In this document: positions 46,978 through 58,490 of the stretch, piece by piece
Position numbering within the stretch: position 1 is the stretch's first letter
Layout: each line of letters begins with the position of its first letter
DNA from: Beroe forskalii
Lineage: Eukaryota; Ctenophora; Nuda; Beroida; Beroidae
Direction: 5' to 3'
Assembly (NCBI GenBank): GCA_011033025.1
Contig: WFMF01000009.1
Coordinates: forward strand, 620,001 to 684,000
Length of the DNA stretch: 64,000 nucleotides
The notes under the pieces: model-generated
What the model saw: only the letters and a program-made list of their open reading frames with translations
What the model was told of the DNA's origin: nothing
Database searches by the model: none
Translations under genes and position numbers: made by a program

Positions 46978-48494
46978 CCGATTTTACCCCGGAATCATGA
47001 TTTAAGACTCTATTATTAGATTTGCAGTAGTGTAAACACTCGAAATGAATGACAAACAGATTTCCTGATGTAAAAAACTGTCTTAGGTTTGCATCACAAC
47101 CCTTTTTACTACCCTATCGACGAGGTTCTATTGACTGATGAGCACACATACGTGTTACACATGATTCAATCTGAGTCTTTGCTATTTCAAAAAATTGCTG
47201 CCATTTAGAACTTTAGAATGTGAAAACGAGTTTTGTTACCTGCAATGTTCTCAGTCAATACAAGCATTTGAATATCATTACTTCATTACAAGTTATGAAG
47301 CGATTCAAAATGGTGGGGCTTGTGAAACAAAACTTGAAAATTTTACTCACGTTTGAAACGGAGGCGTTTATGAAATCACGAATTCAGGGAGAGGTTTAGT
47401 GTAAGCGTCAGATCCGCAGATAACTTCTCTATTTCTATTCTCTAGTGTAACGAATGAAAAGGATGCTCCACTGTCACTTCTGAAGTTCGGAGCTCGTCTG
47501 CAATGACAAAAATTGAATCAAACTACGAGATTAGAGTATGCAGTTTGGGTAATAGATATCATGTTACAAATTAAACTATTATATCAGTATCATGGTTTGG
47601 TCAATTCAATAAGAGAAATCAAATTTTCAACTTTTAAAATGTTAGGTGTATTACATGGTCAGTCGCATGAAAGTTTCGCATCAGTTTTAAGCAATCGTTC
47701 AAACCCATTATACCGATCCTTAATATAAATTAAATTGACACGTGAATAATTGTTGTTTGTGCGGGTTTCACACCATTAATTGAGCTTGCCAAGAAAATAT
47801 CAAGAGAAAACGAAATACGCAAAATGGAGAAAAAGATGCATCGTTGCTATGGAAACCAGTCTTTGTGCACGTGCAGATTATAATCAGTTCTATGCGAGTA
47901 CTTTCTATTACGCTACTACTGTTAAATTAAGTGTTAAATTAAAGTTTTTAAAAATTTGGCGTTACATTTCCTTTAAATTCAAGATCTTAAGATGGACATA
48001 ACGGAGGATATTCCAGATGGATTGTTTTCATAAAAACTGTGGCAGAGGTCGGTCGATAATCACTGCTGAGTCGGTGACAACTGTAGTAACTAAAGTTTTG
48101 GAATTGACTGCTATTTGCTTTACAAAGTGTACAATTCAATCGAGTCTTACAAATGTAGCAGATTTCTAAAATAGATACAATTTACAGATATTTGATAAGA
48201 AGTTCACATTTTAAATGCATTTTTTGTCCTCATGACTAAATTTGATTTTCGAAAATTCATAATCAATTCCAAGAACAACCAAAAATACAGTTTCACCAAA
48301 ATTATAATTCTTACAAGTAGATAAAACAATCATTGAAGAAACAAGTTTGGAATTAAATTTTTCATGGAAAAATAGCATTTCAATTTTCAAAAAATTCATT
48401 ATTAAATGTAAGAGCGACCAAAAATAACATTTCTACCAACAATTTTAAACGATATTTCTGCCAATAATTTTTACGAATTTTTAGAAATTTTTGG
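46978..48494. other. no feature recognised
   Basis: AT-rich sequence with short open frames only. CCCTTTTT-ACTACCC-like words at 46687 and 47101 are shared with the spacing region of the telomere-like elements. Confidence 0.35.
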
Positions 48495-49108
48495 CTATAA
48501 AACTGTATTTATTGCTCGGCAAAACTTTTTAAATAGACTATCAATAATCGATGACTTGTATAATGTACCTCGTTTTGTACTTTGTTGAGTTTCGTAGATT
48601 CCTCTATCAGGCCGCTCTGTTACGCATACCCCGACAGCAAAGGAGCTGTCTTGTAGACATTCCATTCTAGAAGTGAGTTCCCGTTTCTTGTACTGTATCC
48701 GGGAACTGGGGTTCATCAGGGAAGGAAATGACGAACGCTGTAGCAAAACTTTCATGAATGGAATGATATAAGAAGGGAATCTGTCGGTAATTCATGAAAA
48801 TAATCAATGAAAAGAATTTTTTGTTGCCATTAGCACAGAGTTGAATACTTTGACGTTTAGTATCAAACTTAAGTCGGTGTGTAGCAGTGTTACAAATAAG
48901 TCATTATCTAAAAATGTTTACAAGTCCTTCCGAAATTGCATGAAATTATTTTAAAATTATTGACTTAACAATAAATAAAAGTATATTGACCCATCACCCC
49001 CTTCAATAATGCCATTAAAACAACTCACCATTTATTGTCCAACAGAATTGACTGAACAGAAGCGAGGACGAGAATAAGAAAACAAAAGAAGCTGACGTAG
49101 GATTCCAT
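48495..49108 (-). CDS. small secreted protein, two exons (tentative)
   Basis: Exon 1 (49029-49108) encodes MESYVSFFCFLILVLASVQS, a clear signal peptide, then ILLDNK and a donor GTGAGTTG in phase 2. Exon 2 (48495-48705) has an acceptor AACCCCAG and continues in phase, giving about 97 residues in total. The mature part contains four cysteines (C-SRIQYKK, MECLQ, VGVCVTE, FCRAIN) and a dibasic STKRG site. A possible donor at the KRG position means a further exon cannot be excluded. AATAAA occurs just before the stop. No family is recognised; size and processing site would suit a secreted peptide or small Cys-rich protein. Confidence 0.5.
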
Positions 49109-49720
49109 CAAGGTAACATTGTCAATTGAGTCGTACTATCCTTCAAGTCACCTGAAAGCCTATTATCTGAACACATCATTTTTATCAATACCTCATAATC
49201 TCATCAAAAAATACCTTGTAAATCATATAGTGACACACCAACTTGACTAAAATTGCACAGCTGTGCCACCAAAACATTGGAATCAATAAATGCTTAGACA
49301 GAGCACCAACACTACATAAAAATGATAAATAATTTCAGCATTTCAAAGTTTTCATCGCTATGTGCTATAGCCTCAATGTAGTTCCAATAACATTAATTTT
49401 CAATGGATCAGTATTGATGATCATTATAATCTTATCATTGTACTATTATAATATTATTATAATACTCTGCATTTTTTAATTTTCTGGTTAGAGTACGAAC
49501 AAATGAACGAAAAATATTTCCGAAAAGAAGTTACACGTTTTTATAATTTGTTTTTGTTGTCTCACAAACTTTTTGTAATCAAATATTTGATGTGATTGAA
49601 AAGAACTGTTATTGCTTCAATCAAATCGACATGATTAATCATTTTTATAACATCCAACCCCATAAGCACATAACGCATAATTTTAATGGATTAAAGATAA
49701 CAAAGTACATAACACTCACG

Positions 49721-49809
49721 TTATAATATATTGGTAATATCTTCAATCCAATGCTCTGCTGTTTCCTGCGTGAAATCCAGGAAGTCGTCAGCAATCAATG
49801 GGCCCATGC
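49721..49809 (-). CDS. possible lone C-terminal exon
   Basis: On the minus strand an acceptor (TATCATTACAG) opens a frame reading MGPLIADDFLDFTQETAEHW then IEDITNIL and a stop. The peptide composition looks protein-like (acidic amphipathic), and the acceptor is good, but I could not place the upstream exons, which should lie at higher coordinates. It could be a terminal exon of a gene running in from the repeat-rich region, or chance. Confidence 0.35.
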
Positions 49810-51340
49810 CTGTAATGATATGTTTAAAAGTTGAATTATGCCTTAGAATTCAGAATAAAATCATTTTTTCAAAATCGTTAACTTATATCTGCAATGTACG
49901 TAAGATAGATAAGTAGTAAATATGAAATAACAATCCTGCTATCAAAATCTTCATATTTAAATAATTATAATCCAGAAGGAAGTGGACCATGAAAACGACA
50001 ATCAATTGGCATCAGGAAACGAGACGATATATGCAACGAATGGTAGGCAAAGTGTCAGATATTATTGGAAATATCGCCAATCGGCAATTTTTATCGCCAT
50101 TGTCATCAATAGCGACAGTGATAAACATTGATTGACATTCATTGGCGACACTCACTGTCTACAATATAAATCATGATCTCCTAGCGCCCTTGAAGATCGC
50201 CAAACACCCATAGTAGATAATGGTGATTGACTATCACAAATTTCGACGATGATCCACTACATTCACTGTCGCCACTGTCCGCGATGAATACGTGAATTTC
50301 CATAATCAGAGATGGATTTGCTGCATATCACAGTCGACTATGAACAATAATCCAAACTCTAACCCTCACCTCACCATTACCAAAACCTGTGCTATGGCTC
50401 AAAGAGGTTGAAATTTAAACGTTATAACTCATGAACGATAGTGTTATCATCTGAAGCTTTCGAGAATCATGTGATTATCATCCACAGCTACATTGGCTGG
50501 CTACAAGTGAGGTTTGGTTAGGGTATGGATTATTCATTAGGATACATTGGCGACACATTTGGGCAGATATTAAAAGAGCGGAATTATTAGTAGTATTATA
50601 GAAGAGGTAATATTATGGAGATAAGTAAAATCTGGAATCAGATGGTCCCAAGGGGCACTATGAAGGAAATCGCCACAGTGACCTACATGGAATGCCCCAT
50701 ACCTACTGTGCTCCACTATGACTGGACGAATCTATGACCAAAACCTGACATATTTGCAACTAAAAATTCAAGTAAAGTTAGGTATACAAGAAACACAATG
50801 AAATTTCAGCAAAACAAACTTACACGTTACAGAGTAAAAAGTGAACAATACTTTGTCTAAAACAGCAAATATAAATTGGATCTAGATTAATTTGCCATTG
50901 AAACTGACCAAATTAGTACAGAAACCAGAATCGTACTACTGTATCGAGGCATTATTACTGCATTTAGGCAAGAGCCTGCCAAGTCTAATATTTTTAAATC
51001 CCCAAATCTTAACACAAATTTGTGCTGATCGTTCGATTGAAATATATGGCTAAATAGCGACATGATGCAAATTTGTATGCTTTCGATAAAATCTATTTAG
51101 AAAGTTGCCACATGAATATAATAATAGGAAATCCATGCATCTTTTCGAGTCCTCCGGTAATTGAATGATCTGCACACATATAAATGCATTTGGCTCTTTT
51201 AGACCCCTTATAAGAATGTTAAATTCTTTGTTGTCTTTAAGGGCGCTCCTCCCTTCCCCCTTAATGGAATGAAATCAATGGAATGGTCATAGTCTGGAGT
51301 TAAAAGTGGACAACAGTTTGTATAAAATAGACACATCGGT
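49810..51340. other. no gene recognised
   Basis: AT-rich, with some inverted short words (ATTGGCGACA and TATCGCCATTGTC near 50085-50160). No coding or RNA feature is supported. Confidence 0.35.
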
Positions 51341-51346
51341 AAAAGG

Positions 51347-51927
51347 GTCACAAGAGTTTTGAATTTTGTCCATAATGGATGCATTGGATCCATTGAATTT
51401 GAACATTATTTCCAATGGATCCGATAAGTCCATTGGGTCCATTTTTTGATGATCAATGGACATGTTCAATGGATCAATCTGAGTGGATCGAATGGACACA
51501 ATCACCAAACATGGTTTGGTAGATGGGCATCAGTCTGGTATTTTTGTTCAATGGATCCATTGTGTCCATTGAACACCATTGGACGTGTCCATTGGATCCA
51601 TTGCACATTGTGCCCATTGGATCCAATGTGCAATGTATCCAATGGACATGTCCAATAGTGTTCAATGGACACAATGAATCCATTGGATGCAATGGATCCA
51701 TTGAACAAAAATACCAGACTGATGCCCATGTACCAAACCATGTTTGGTGATTGTGTCCATTCGATCATTGAACATGTCCATTGAACATCAAAAATGGATC
51801 CTCTAAGTCCATAGGATCCTTTGAAAACCATTGGAAAATTTTACCGATGGACATCATGTCCAATGGACATCCATTGGACATGATGGATCCAATGGATCCA
51901 TTGTACAAAATTCGCAACTCTTGTGAC
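51347..51927. mobile_element. 581-bp foldback built of CCATTGGATCC-like motifs
   Basis: Outer ends are GTCACAAGAGTT and AACTCTTGTGAC. The arms share ATTTTGTNC, ACCAAACATG, GATGGGCATCAGTCTGGTAT and TTTTTGTTCAATGGATCCAT, meeting at a centre near 51619. Most of each arm consists of repeated ATTGGATCCAATG words, so arms can pair in many registers. It interrupts the ~52-kb degenerate satellite, whose words (ATAGACACATC and ATATCAATTG) flank both sides. Confidence 0.85.
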
Positions 51928-52210
51928 ATATCAATTGAAACCAAAAACTATTGGTCTGGAGTCAAAAGTTGATCTTTATCTTGCCTCAAAATTCAAATAG
52001 ACACATCAAGAGGCACCAGAAACTTATTAAAATTTATTGTCAAAGAAAGCTCACAATGAAAGGAATTAAATATTACATAAATTAAGGTTCATATTACTAT
52101 ATAAGCTGGGAAAGTGGCACCAAGAACTTATTACTAAGTAAACTTTTCAGTGAAAATTTATATTAGACTAGATTGGATCAATTCAATTCATGAAAATGAC
52201 ATAAAAGGGA

Positions 52211-52290
52211 TCATGTTGGTGTTCAAGTACGGATTTGGAGAAAAGTCTTGCAGATTGATGTCTTGAAGAAAGATTTCTTTTTAATTCAAA
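52211..52290. repeat. fragment of the ~503-bp tandem element
   Basis: The reverse complement matches the first ~80 bp of the unit at 17457, including AAGACATCAATCTGCAAGAC and TTGAACACCAACATGATCC. It is a solo short segment within the satellite. Confidence 0.8.
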
Positions 52291-52574
52291 AAATGACATA
52301 AAATGTCATGAAATGACATGAAATAAATGTTTATATTGGGTCAAAAATTGGGCAATGCATAGGCACTGAATACATGTTTAAAATTGTGGAGTATAAAGTG
52401 GGCAATATTTTGCCTCAAATAGACAACAAAAAACTTGATGAAATTTCTAGCAAAGCTTACAATAAACTTACAATTGACTTGATGGGAAAATTACAATTGA
52501 CTTGATAGGAAAATACAGAAGACACAAGCTGATATTGTGAGATTGTGCAGAATAAAGAGCATTATATTTTGTCT

Positions 52575-52774
52575 GGCAAAGTTTTACCACAGGAACATGA
52601 CCAAGATTAGCCTCCATTAGCCTCCATAGTGGAGGCTATTTGGCTATTTTAAAAAAAATAGCTTATTACATAAGCCCCCATGGAGACTAATTCATGACAT
52701 TAGCCTCCACTCAGCCTACATGGAGGCTGGTGGAGGCTTATTTTGGTCATGTATTCCTGTGGTAAAACTTTGCC
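52575..52774. mobile_element. 200-bp hAT-like MITE with GGAGGCT core
   Basis: Terminal inverted repeats GGCAAAGTTTTACCACAGGA (left) and its complement with one small insertion (right) enclose AGCCTCC/GGAGGCT inverted words. The flanks TTTTGTCT (52567-52574) and TTTTGACT (52775-52782) are an 8-bp target duplication with one mismatch. The right end of the GGAGGCT array at 6189-6232 belongs to the same family. Confidence 0.85.
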
Positions 52775-53256
52775 TTTTGACTCAGACAGAAAAATCAATT
52801 GGCATCAAAAATTAAATAAAATTGCCAGTGAAAGTTCACAATAATGCAGTTTGAAAACAGCAAAAATAGCTGTTCATATTGGGGATATAAATTAGGCGAT
52901 TTTTTGTCTCAACAGTGGAAAAATACTAGATGAAATTTGCATTAAAATTTGTCTGTGAAAATTAAAGGTATTGAAACTAACATAAAATACATGTTCATAT
53001 TAGGCATGAAGATTGGGCAAGATTTTGCCTCAAATAGGCCATGTGCCAAGCGGCACCAAGAACAAAGAAAAGTTTTCAGTCAAAATTTTCAATAAACTAG
53101 ATTGAAATTGTTCATATTGGTCAAAAAATTGGGAAATGCTATATTATTGCCTCAAATAGACATATCAAGTGGCTCCAAAAACTAGGTAAACTAGGTGAAG
53201 AATAAAATCACATACCTAAAGCTAGTCTTCTACTCTTCTTAGTAAAACAAATACAG

Positions 53257-53350
53257 ACCATGGATGGAGCTGTTGGAGAGTTTTCTGGCTTGACTTCTTC
53301 TTTCTGAAAGTCAAGCCACATAACTCTCTGCAACAACTCCATCCATAGTC
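53257..53350. ncRNA. pre-miRNA-sized imperfect hairpin (candidate)
   Basis: ATGGATGGAGCTGTTG...GGCTTGACTT pairs with AAGTCAAGCC...CAACAACTCCATCCAT across a ~12-nt loop (CTTCTTTCTG), with arms of about 40 nt and only a few mismatches and bulges. Size and loop fit a microRNA precursor or a very small inverted-repeat element. Adjacent sequence (53380-53440) is a dispersed repeat also at 54980-55030, which favours a repeat origin. Either strand could be transcribed. Confidence 0.35.
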
Positions 53351-54394
53351 TTTGATGGAATCCATGAAAGAGTGCCTTCATCAAACATCTAGGCAGATCC
53401 AAATAAAGCATAATGAGACACCAAAAATGATATGGTGTAATGAAGGCTATAAACACTGAGCCACCTGAACTTAAAAAACTTTAAAAAAGTGGAAACATGG
53501 TGGAAATAAATACATGTTCATATTGGGCATAAAAATGATTTGCATAAAAATGATTTGCAGCAAATAGGCATGTCAAGTGGCACCAAAACTATGTCAAGTG
53601 TTCGCTGAAAACTTGCATTAAAATAGATAACAAACAAAATAGATATATGTTGATATAGTGAAGGATAAAGTAGGAAATAGTTTGCCTCTAGTAGCTAAAA
53701 AAGTAGGTGAAATTTTCTGTATGAATTTGCTTACCAATTGAAAATGACAGAATATAAATTTTGTGGAGAATGAAGAGGGCAATATTTCCCTCAGATAGAC
53801 ATATCAAGTGGCACTAAAAAAGCAAAACTAGATAGATTTGAATGCTTACTACAATATGAATAAGGCATCAAGAGGCATTTATAGCTTCAAAGGAATAATC
53901 ACATTCATGGAAAGTATTTTGCCTTAAATGAGCTTAAACTTATTTCGTATAGAAGGATTATTGAAAAAATATTCATATTTCAAGAACAAACTACCAATAA
54001 AGCTGGCATCCAAGGAATAAAACTTGGAAAGGAAAACCTGTAAATGATAACATATTATATTAAGGAGATCTTACAGGACCAGAACACACCGAAAAACTGT
54101 TCTTTTAATGGCAAAATAGCGTGATGTAAACAAGCATAAAATTCAAACAAGCATAAAAGTCTTAAATGTTTCACTTTTATAATTTTAAAGTATAGAAACA
54201 CAAAACAATGGTTATTCGTCACCACAGAACCTTGGTAAGGCATTAAAAGACTTGGTAAGGCCTTAACAGAAACTAGAAAGCAAGAAGGAACAGTGTATGA
54301 AGTGCTTTGCTGGTACTTCATATGAAACCGGCTATCCAGTTCTGACAAAAATTGGTGAATTTCTGGATGAATGCTGGGAGAATACTATGAACGT

Positions 54395-54925
54395 AGCGCG
54401 CGGCGCCATTTTCCTGGATGGTCGTTTTGACGGTTCAAATCGATCAGTCAAAACGACCAACTGTTGGTGAGAAATAGGGCCCTGGTTTAGCGCTTGCCGC
54501 GCCGCGCACTCCGTGCGCGTAACCAGGGTCCTGGTTAGGGCAAGCGCTTCCCCTGTGCTGGGGAAGCGCGCCGCGCGAGCCACACAGGGCAGGGATATAC
54601 GTGTTTAGCAAGGACGTCACTTTGCGCTCTCTGTCTCGCCATCCAGTCATGTTAGAAGAAATAAACGGGCAGCGTCCGTCGAGCAAAAATTCTACTTCAA
54701 AGTCGTGGCGCGCGCGATCGAATCGCGATAGGGGGTCAGGCAACGCCTCCCTAAACCCGGCCCGCATAGTGTTGGTAAGTTTAAAACTTTGTGATATGAT
54801 ACAAATACAGTCATCTTTGTACAGTCAAGCCACAAAACGTTCTACCTGCTCTCTCTCCTTGTCAGGCGTTGCCTTTATAACACTTAAAAATTTAAAATAA
54901 TGGGTCTGACGACGTCAGGCAACTC
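54395..54925. repeat. GC-rich dispersed repeat, copy 3
   Basis: Contains CCTGGTTTAGCGCTTGCCGC, GTAACCAGGGTCCTGGTTAG, CACAGGGCAGGGATATACGT, GGGGTCAGGCAACGCC and ends TAATGGGTCTGACGACGTC, the reverse complement of the start of copy 2. CTTTGTACAGTCAAGCCAC is shared with the 17240 locus. Confidence 0.75.
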
Positions 54926-55079
54926 AGCTCTCTCCTTAGTCTTTGACAGGATCTAAAGTGAGATACCTCCATCAGAGATCTAGGCAGATCCAAACAAATC
55001 TTAATGAGACACCTAAAATGATATGGTGTAATGGAAGCTAACTCTGTGGTACTTTGGCTTGCGACCGTGTTGTGGGGTT

Positions 55080-55300
55080 AAATTGCCAGGCGTTGCCTGG
55101 CCCCCTCGCGCGCGCGCCCCGACTCGCAGAGTCGGGGCAGGCAACGGGGCAGGCAACGTCTGGCAAGGGTTAAATGCATTTGACAGGCACCTAAATTACT
55201 CCATGTTACGGAGCCTTATTTTGCGCGCGCAAGCGCGCCTCTTCAGAGAAGACTTTTCTACGAAAAGCGCGCGCAAGCGCGAACAAACAGGGACACGTAA
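55080..55300. repeat. GC-rich repeat patch with CGCGCGC inverted words
   Basis: CCAGGCGTTGCCTGGCCCCC, CGCGCGCGCCCCGACTCGC and an inverted pair GCGCGCAAGCGCG (55222 and 55268) occur. It shares GGGGCGCGCGCGAGGGGGTC-type words with 44505-44530. Probably a partial relative of the GC-rich family. Confidence 0.6.
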
Positions 55301-55441
55301 CATGTGGCAAGCACCTAAAGCTCCCCCAACCACTAGATGGTGTGTTAGTTTCATAAGTTTCAAGTTCATTTAGAAATTTAAGTTCATTAGTCTTTGTCCA
55401 TTGTAGGGAATTCATAATTGAAGGGAATTTATAATTGAATT

Positions 55442-57013
55442 AACTACAGGCTCCTGACTAAGCTGGAAAATTATGGCATCAAGGGAAGTACCCTCAATAT
55501 TATAAAAGATTTTTTGACTGGTAGATCAATACGGACTAGTGTTAGAGGAAGTTACTCCTCACTGAGAGCTGTTCTGTCAGGTGTCCCACAAGGCTCTGTC
55601 TTGGGACCTCTTTTATTCATTTTGTTCATAAATGATCTACCACAAAATGTTAGAAATATCACTAAACTTTTGCTGACGATCTGAAACTTGTTGCTGATGC
55701 AAGTAAAAAATCAGAGGTATATAATGATTTGAAAGCTTTAGAGAATTGGGAGTCAACTTGGCTTCTTAAATTCAATACTGAAAAGTGCAAGGTTATGCAC
55801 TTTGATTTCAATGATAATCATCAAAATGACTATTTTCTTGATGGTAAACTACTTAGTAATGTTTTAGAGGAGAGAGACTTAGGTACTTTAGTTACTTCTG
55901 ACTTAAGCTGGAAGGATAACATTTATTCTTGTTTAAAAGCTGCTAATAGAACTATTGGGTGGGTATCCAGGAATGTTATTGAAAGGGATCCAGAAATTCT
56001 TTCCAGAATTTATAAAACTATTATAAGACCTAAGCTAGAATACTGTGTTAATATATGGAATCCAGTTGTTTGCCATGGTAACTGGTCATTGATTTTACAG
56101 CTTGAGGCAATCCAGCGCCGTTTCACTCGTTTGTGCAATGACATTGGTATGTTACCCTACAGCAGGCGACTGGAAATTATGAAATTAACTACTTTAGGTG
56201 AGCGTCGTATTCGGGGTGATCTTATAGAAACTTTCAAAGTAGTTAGTAATAAAGTTGATTATGGAAAAGACCTTTTCAAACTTAGTAGGTCTGGTCTCAA
56301 GATCATTAGTAAAAGTAAAGCTTATTTTAATTCCAGTAAGGACATTTGTAAACTGAGATCTGCTTTCCTCCCTGAACGTATAAGGAATTATTGGAATAAA
56401 TTGCCAGTTTATGTGAAGAATTCTGAGAATGTTAATGATTTTAAAACTAACTTACAAAGTTTCAAGAATGATTGTAAAGAGAGCTCTGACCATAACTTTT
56501 GGGAGGTTTCAAACTTAATCATTGATAAAATAGAAGGAGGTAATTACATGGATAATAAGAAAAAGTTTAATGAATATCTGATCGAAAATCCTTATGTAGC
56601 TAAGAAAAAAGGTATTAACATCTATAAAACCAAAGAACCAGTTTAGACTAATACTTTTTAAATATTATTGTTAATCTTATTTCAATCCGGATACTTGTAA
56701 TCCAGTACTGTTACTGCAATGTTATTTTTTTAACATTTTTATAATTTCATTAACTTATTACCATGATTATGTTTTTAATCTTGTTATGACTAACCGTTTC
56801 TATTTAATACTTTGCTATTATGGTTCATAATCTGTTGTTAAGTTATTTTTATCAAACTATTTGCAATGTAGCTGCACATGAATGCAAGGCATTAGTAATT
56901 TATTGTGGGTACCTCGACATAAGGGTGCTTAATATAGTGATATAATATGGTGAAATTTGTTTGAATATTTGAGTTGATGTTTTGTCAAAAATATTATCTT
57001 ATCTTATCTTATC
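55442..57013 (+). mobile_element. 5'-truncated CR1-like LINE with 10-bp target duplication
   Basis: It begins inside the reverse-transcriptase domain and runs through VLSGVPQGSVLGPLLFILF, the catalytic FADDLKL motif and the C-terminal thumb-like region with LPERIRNYWNKLP. It ends after a 3' tail of TTATC repeats. The direct repeat TAATTGAATT flanks it (55432-55441 and 57014-57023). This is the usual structure of target-primed insertion with 5' truncation. One frame break at about 55670 lies just before FADD; beyond it the frame is open for 305 codons, so the copy is young compared with the LINE at 11.8-15.5 kb. Confidence 0.9.
55729..56646 (+). pseudogene. LINE reverse-transcriptase C-terminal fragment
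   Basis: A 305-codon open frame, in the same frame as the FADDLKL motif upstream (about 55672), so the ATG at 55729 is internal and not a true start. It contains LLKFNTEKCKVMHF, LGTLVTSDLSW, RIYKTIIRPKLEYC, LEAIQRRFTRL and RIRNYWNKLP, the ordered C-terminal motifs of CR1/L2/Jockey-type reverse transcriptases. It is part of a truncated insertion and not expected to be functional. Confidence 0.85.
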
Positions 57014-57174
57014 TAATTGAATTGAATTCAAAGCCTCATCTGGTCAAACTAGATCAAAAGATCAAGGCAACTGTCACATCAAGTGTTATGGGCAAATTTG
57101 AAGGCAACTCTATAGAGAGGAAACAACCAGTGAAACAATGCTTCCATTCATGGTGACTGTTTCCTTACAGGCAC

Positions 57175-57500
57175 ATTTCCTGATCACATTTCCTGCCTGA
57201 AAGGGTACGAAATTACTGGAATAATCTACCCAACTATGTCAAGTTTTCAGAGGATGTTCCTTCTTTTAAAAATAATCTTGAAGTGTTTAAAAAGGGGACT
57301 ACAAAGATGACTGTATTTGTTCTACAAAGAAGGTGTTTGCATAATAATGAAAATAATTACTGGGTAGTGTCAAAGTTAATCATTGATAAGATTGAGGGAA
57401 ATAACAGCTATCTAGTTAATAAAGCGAAGTTTAACAACTTTTTAATTGAAAACAAGTTTATAGCAAAGAGGAAAGGCATAAATACATATGTCACCTAACC
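57175..57500 (+). mobile_element. second LINE C-terminal fragment
   Basis: This fragment aligns with the last third of the LINE frame above: LPERVRNYWNNLPNYVKF, SKLIIDKIEG, FNNFLIENKF and KRKGINTY against the corresponding motifs at 56370-56630. An extra ~36 bp starting CTACAAAGATGACTGTATTT is inserted relative to that copy, with CTACAAAG at both its ends. The same segment is found at 17259. Confidence 0.8.
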
Positions 57501-58490
57501 TAATAGGGAATAAGGTTTTGTATCTTTCAGCTTTTTATTTATATGTGCTGATAATTTCCAGACATTTTACAGTTTTAAATTATTATTTAGTATGTAACAG
57601 TTTGCTACATTGATACAGTTTTTCTTTAAAACTATTATTATGAAATTATTTATTTAATAAATTATTACCCTTGTTTTCAAGTTTTCATTACCAACTGTTT
57701 TTAATAGCAGTTCAATTGTTTCTAATTGAATTTTGACCGTATGTTTTTATGTTTGTTATGTAACTTTTATCAAAATTCTGAATTTTGATTTTGAGCACCT
57801 TGTGAAGGTGCATCACTTTATGAATGAAGTAACTAGTCACTGAACTTTTCTTATTTGGACACCTTGGTTATAAGCACCCTGCGCACGTGGGGTGGACACC
57901 TTTGCTAGTACTTTGTGTGCAGGTAGCGACGAGTCGCCAATTAGAACAACGTTCCTGTTCGAAAAACGACAAAAGAGTCAAAATTTCTCTTAAAACTTGC
58001 ATGGAATCAATAGCGGAAAGTCTCAGCTATCCAGAGATATAAGGATCATCTGGGAACTCCAATACAACGTTCGCAATGTCTCATTATGTACAAATGTTGA
58101 AAAACGTCGAGTTCCAATTGCGTGTGAACATTGATTGATTGACGAGCTTGTGAGGCCTAATTCAAAAAAGAAGATGGACTTTCGGTGTAGAATGAAATAT
58201 ATCTAGGCATTACAAAAACCCCCATGTCGATAGCTCAAAAAATGTAGAGGTCTTAGGGATTGCCAGTCAATTGTTGGAAAAAAGCACATGGTGCTATTTC
58301 GTTAGGGGTGTGGACAAGCGTAGGATTGGACAACGCGCGCGCGCGATTTAAAACGCCAGACTCTTGTTTGCCAAAATAGCGAGAGACCCTTGTCCACCCC
58401 ACCGTCGTTGGTGATACCATTTCAGATTTCCTGCAACTGTGGCGGCAGTGGCAGTGATTCGATAAGGAGCAACAAACTTTTCTTGTTTCA
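57501..58490. other. no gene recognised
   Basis: AT-rich LINE-flank sequence, then mixed sequence with a GCGCGCGCG patch at 58336-58345. A plausible acceptor (TTGTTTCAG) lies at the right edge, exactly where the inverted repeat begins. Confidence 0.35.

Larger units (their letters stand above)
51955..54050. repeat. degenerate satellite, ~120-190-bp units
   Basis: Recurrent words in the same orientation (TGTTCATATTGGGCAT, AAATTGGGCAAT, TTGCCTCAAATAGACATATC, AAGTGGCACCAAAAACT, GAAAATTTGCAATAAAC) mark about ten diverged tandem units. The array contains the 200-bp MITE at 52575 and a fragment (52211-52290) of the 503-bp element. No gene is evident. Confidence 0.65.

Noticed and set aside
55729-56646. 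305-aa open frame as a host gene
   Set aside because: It is a reverse-transcriptase C-terminus, in frame with the upstream FADD motif, within an insertion that has target duplications.
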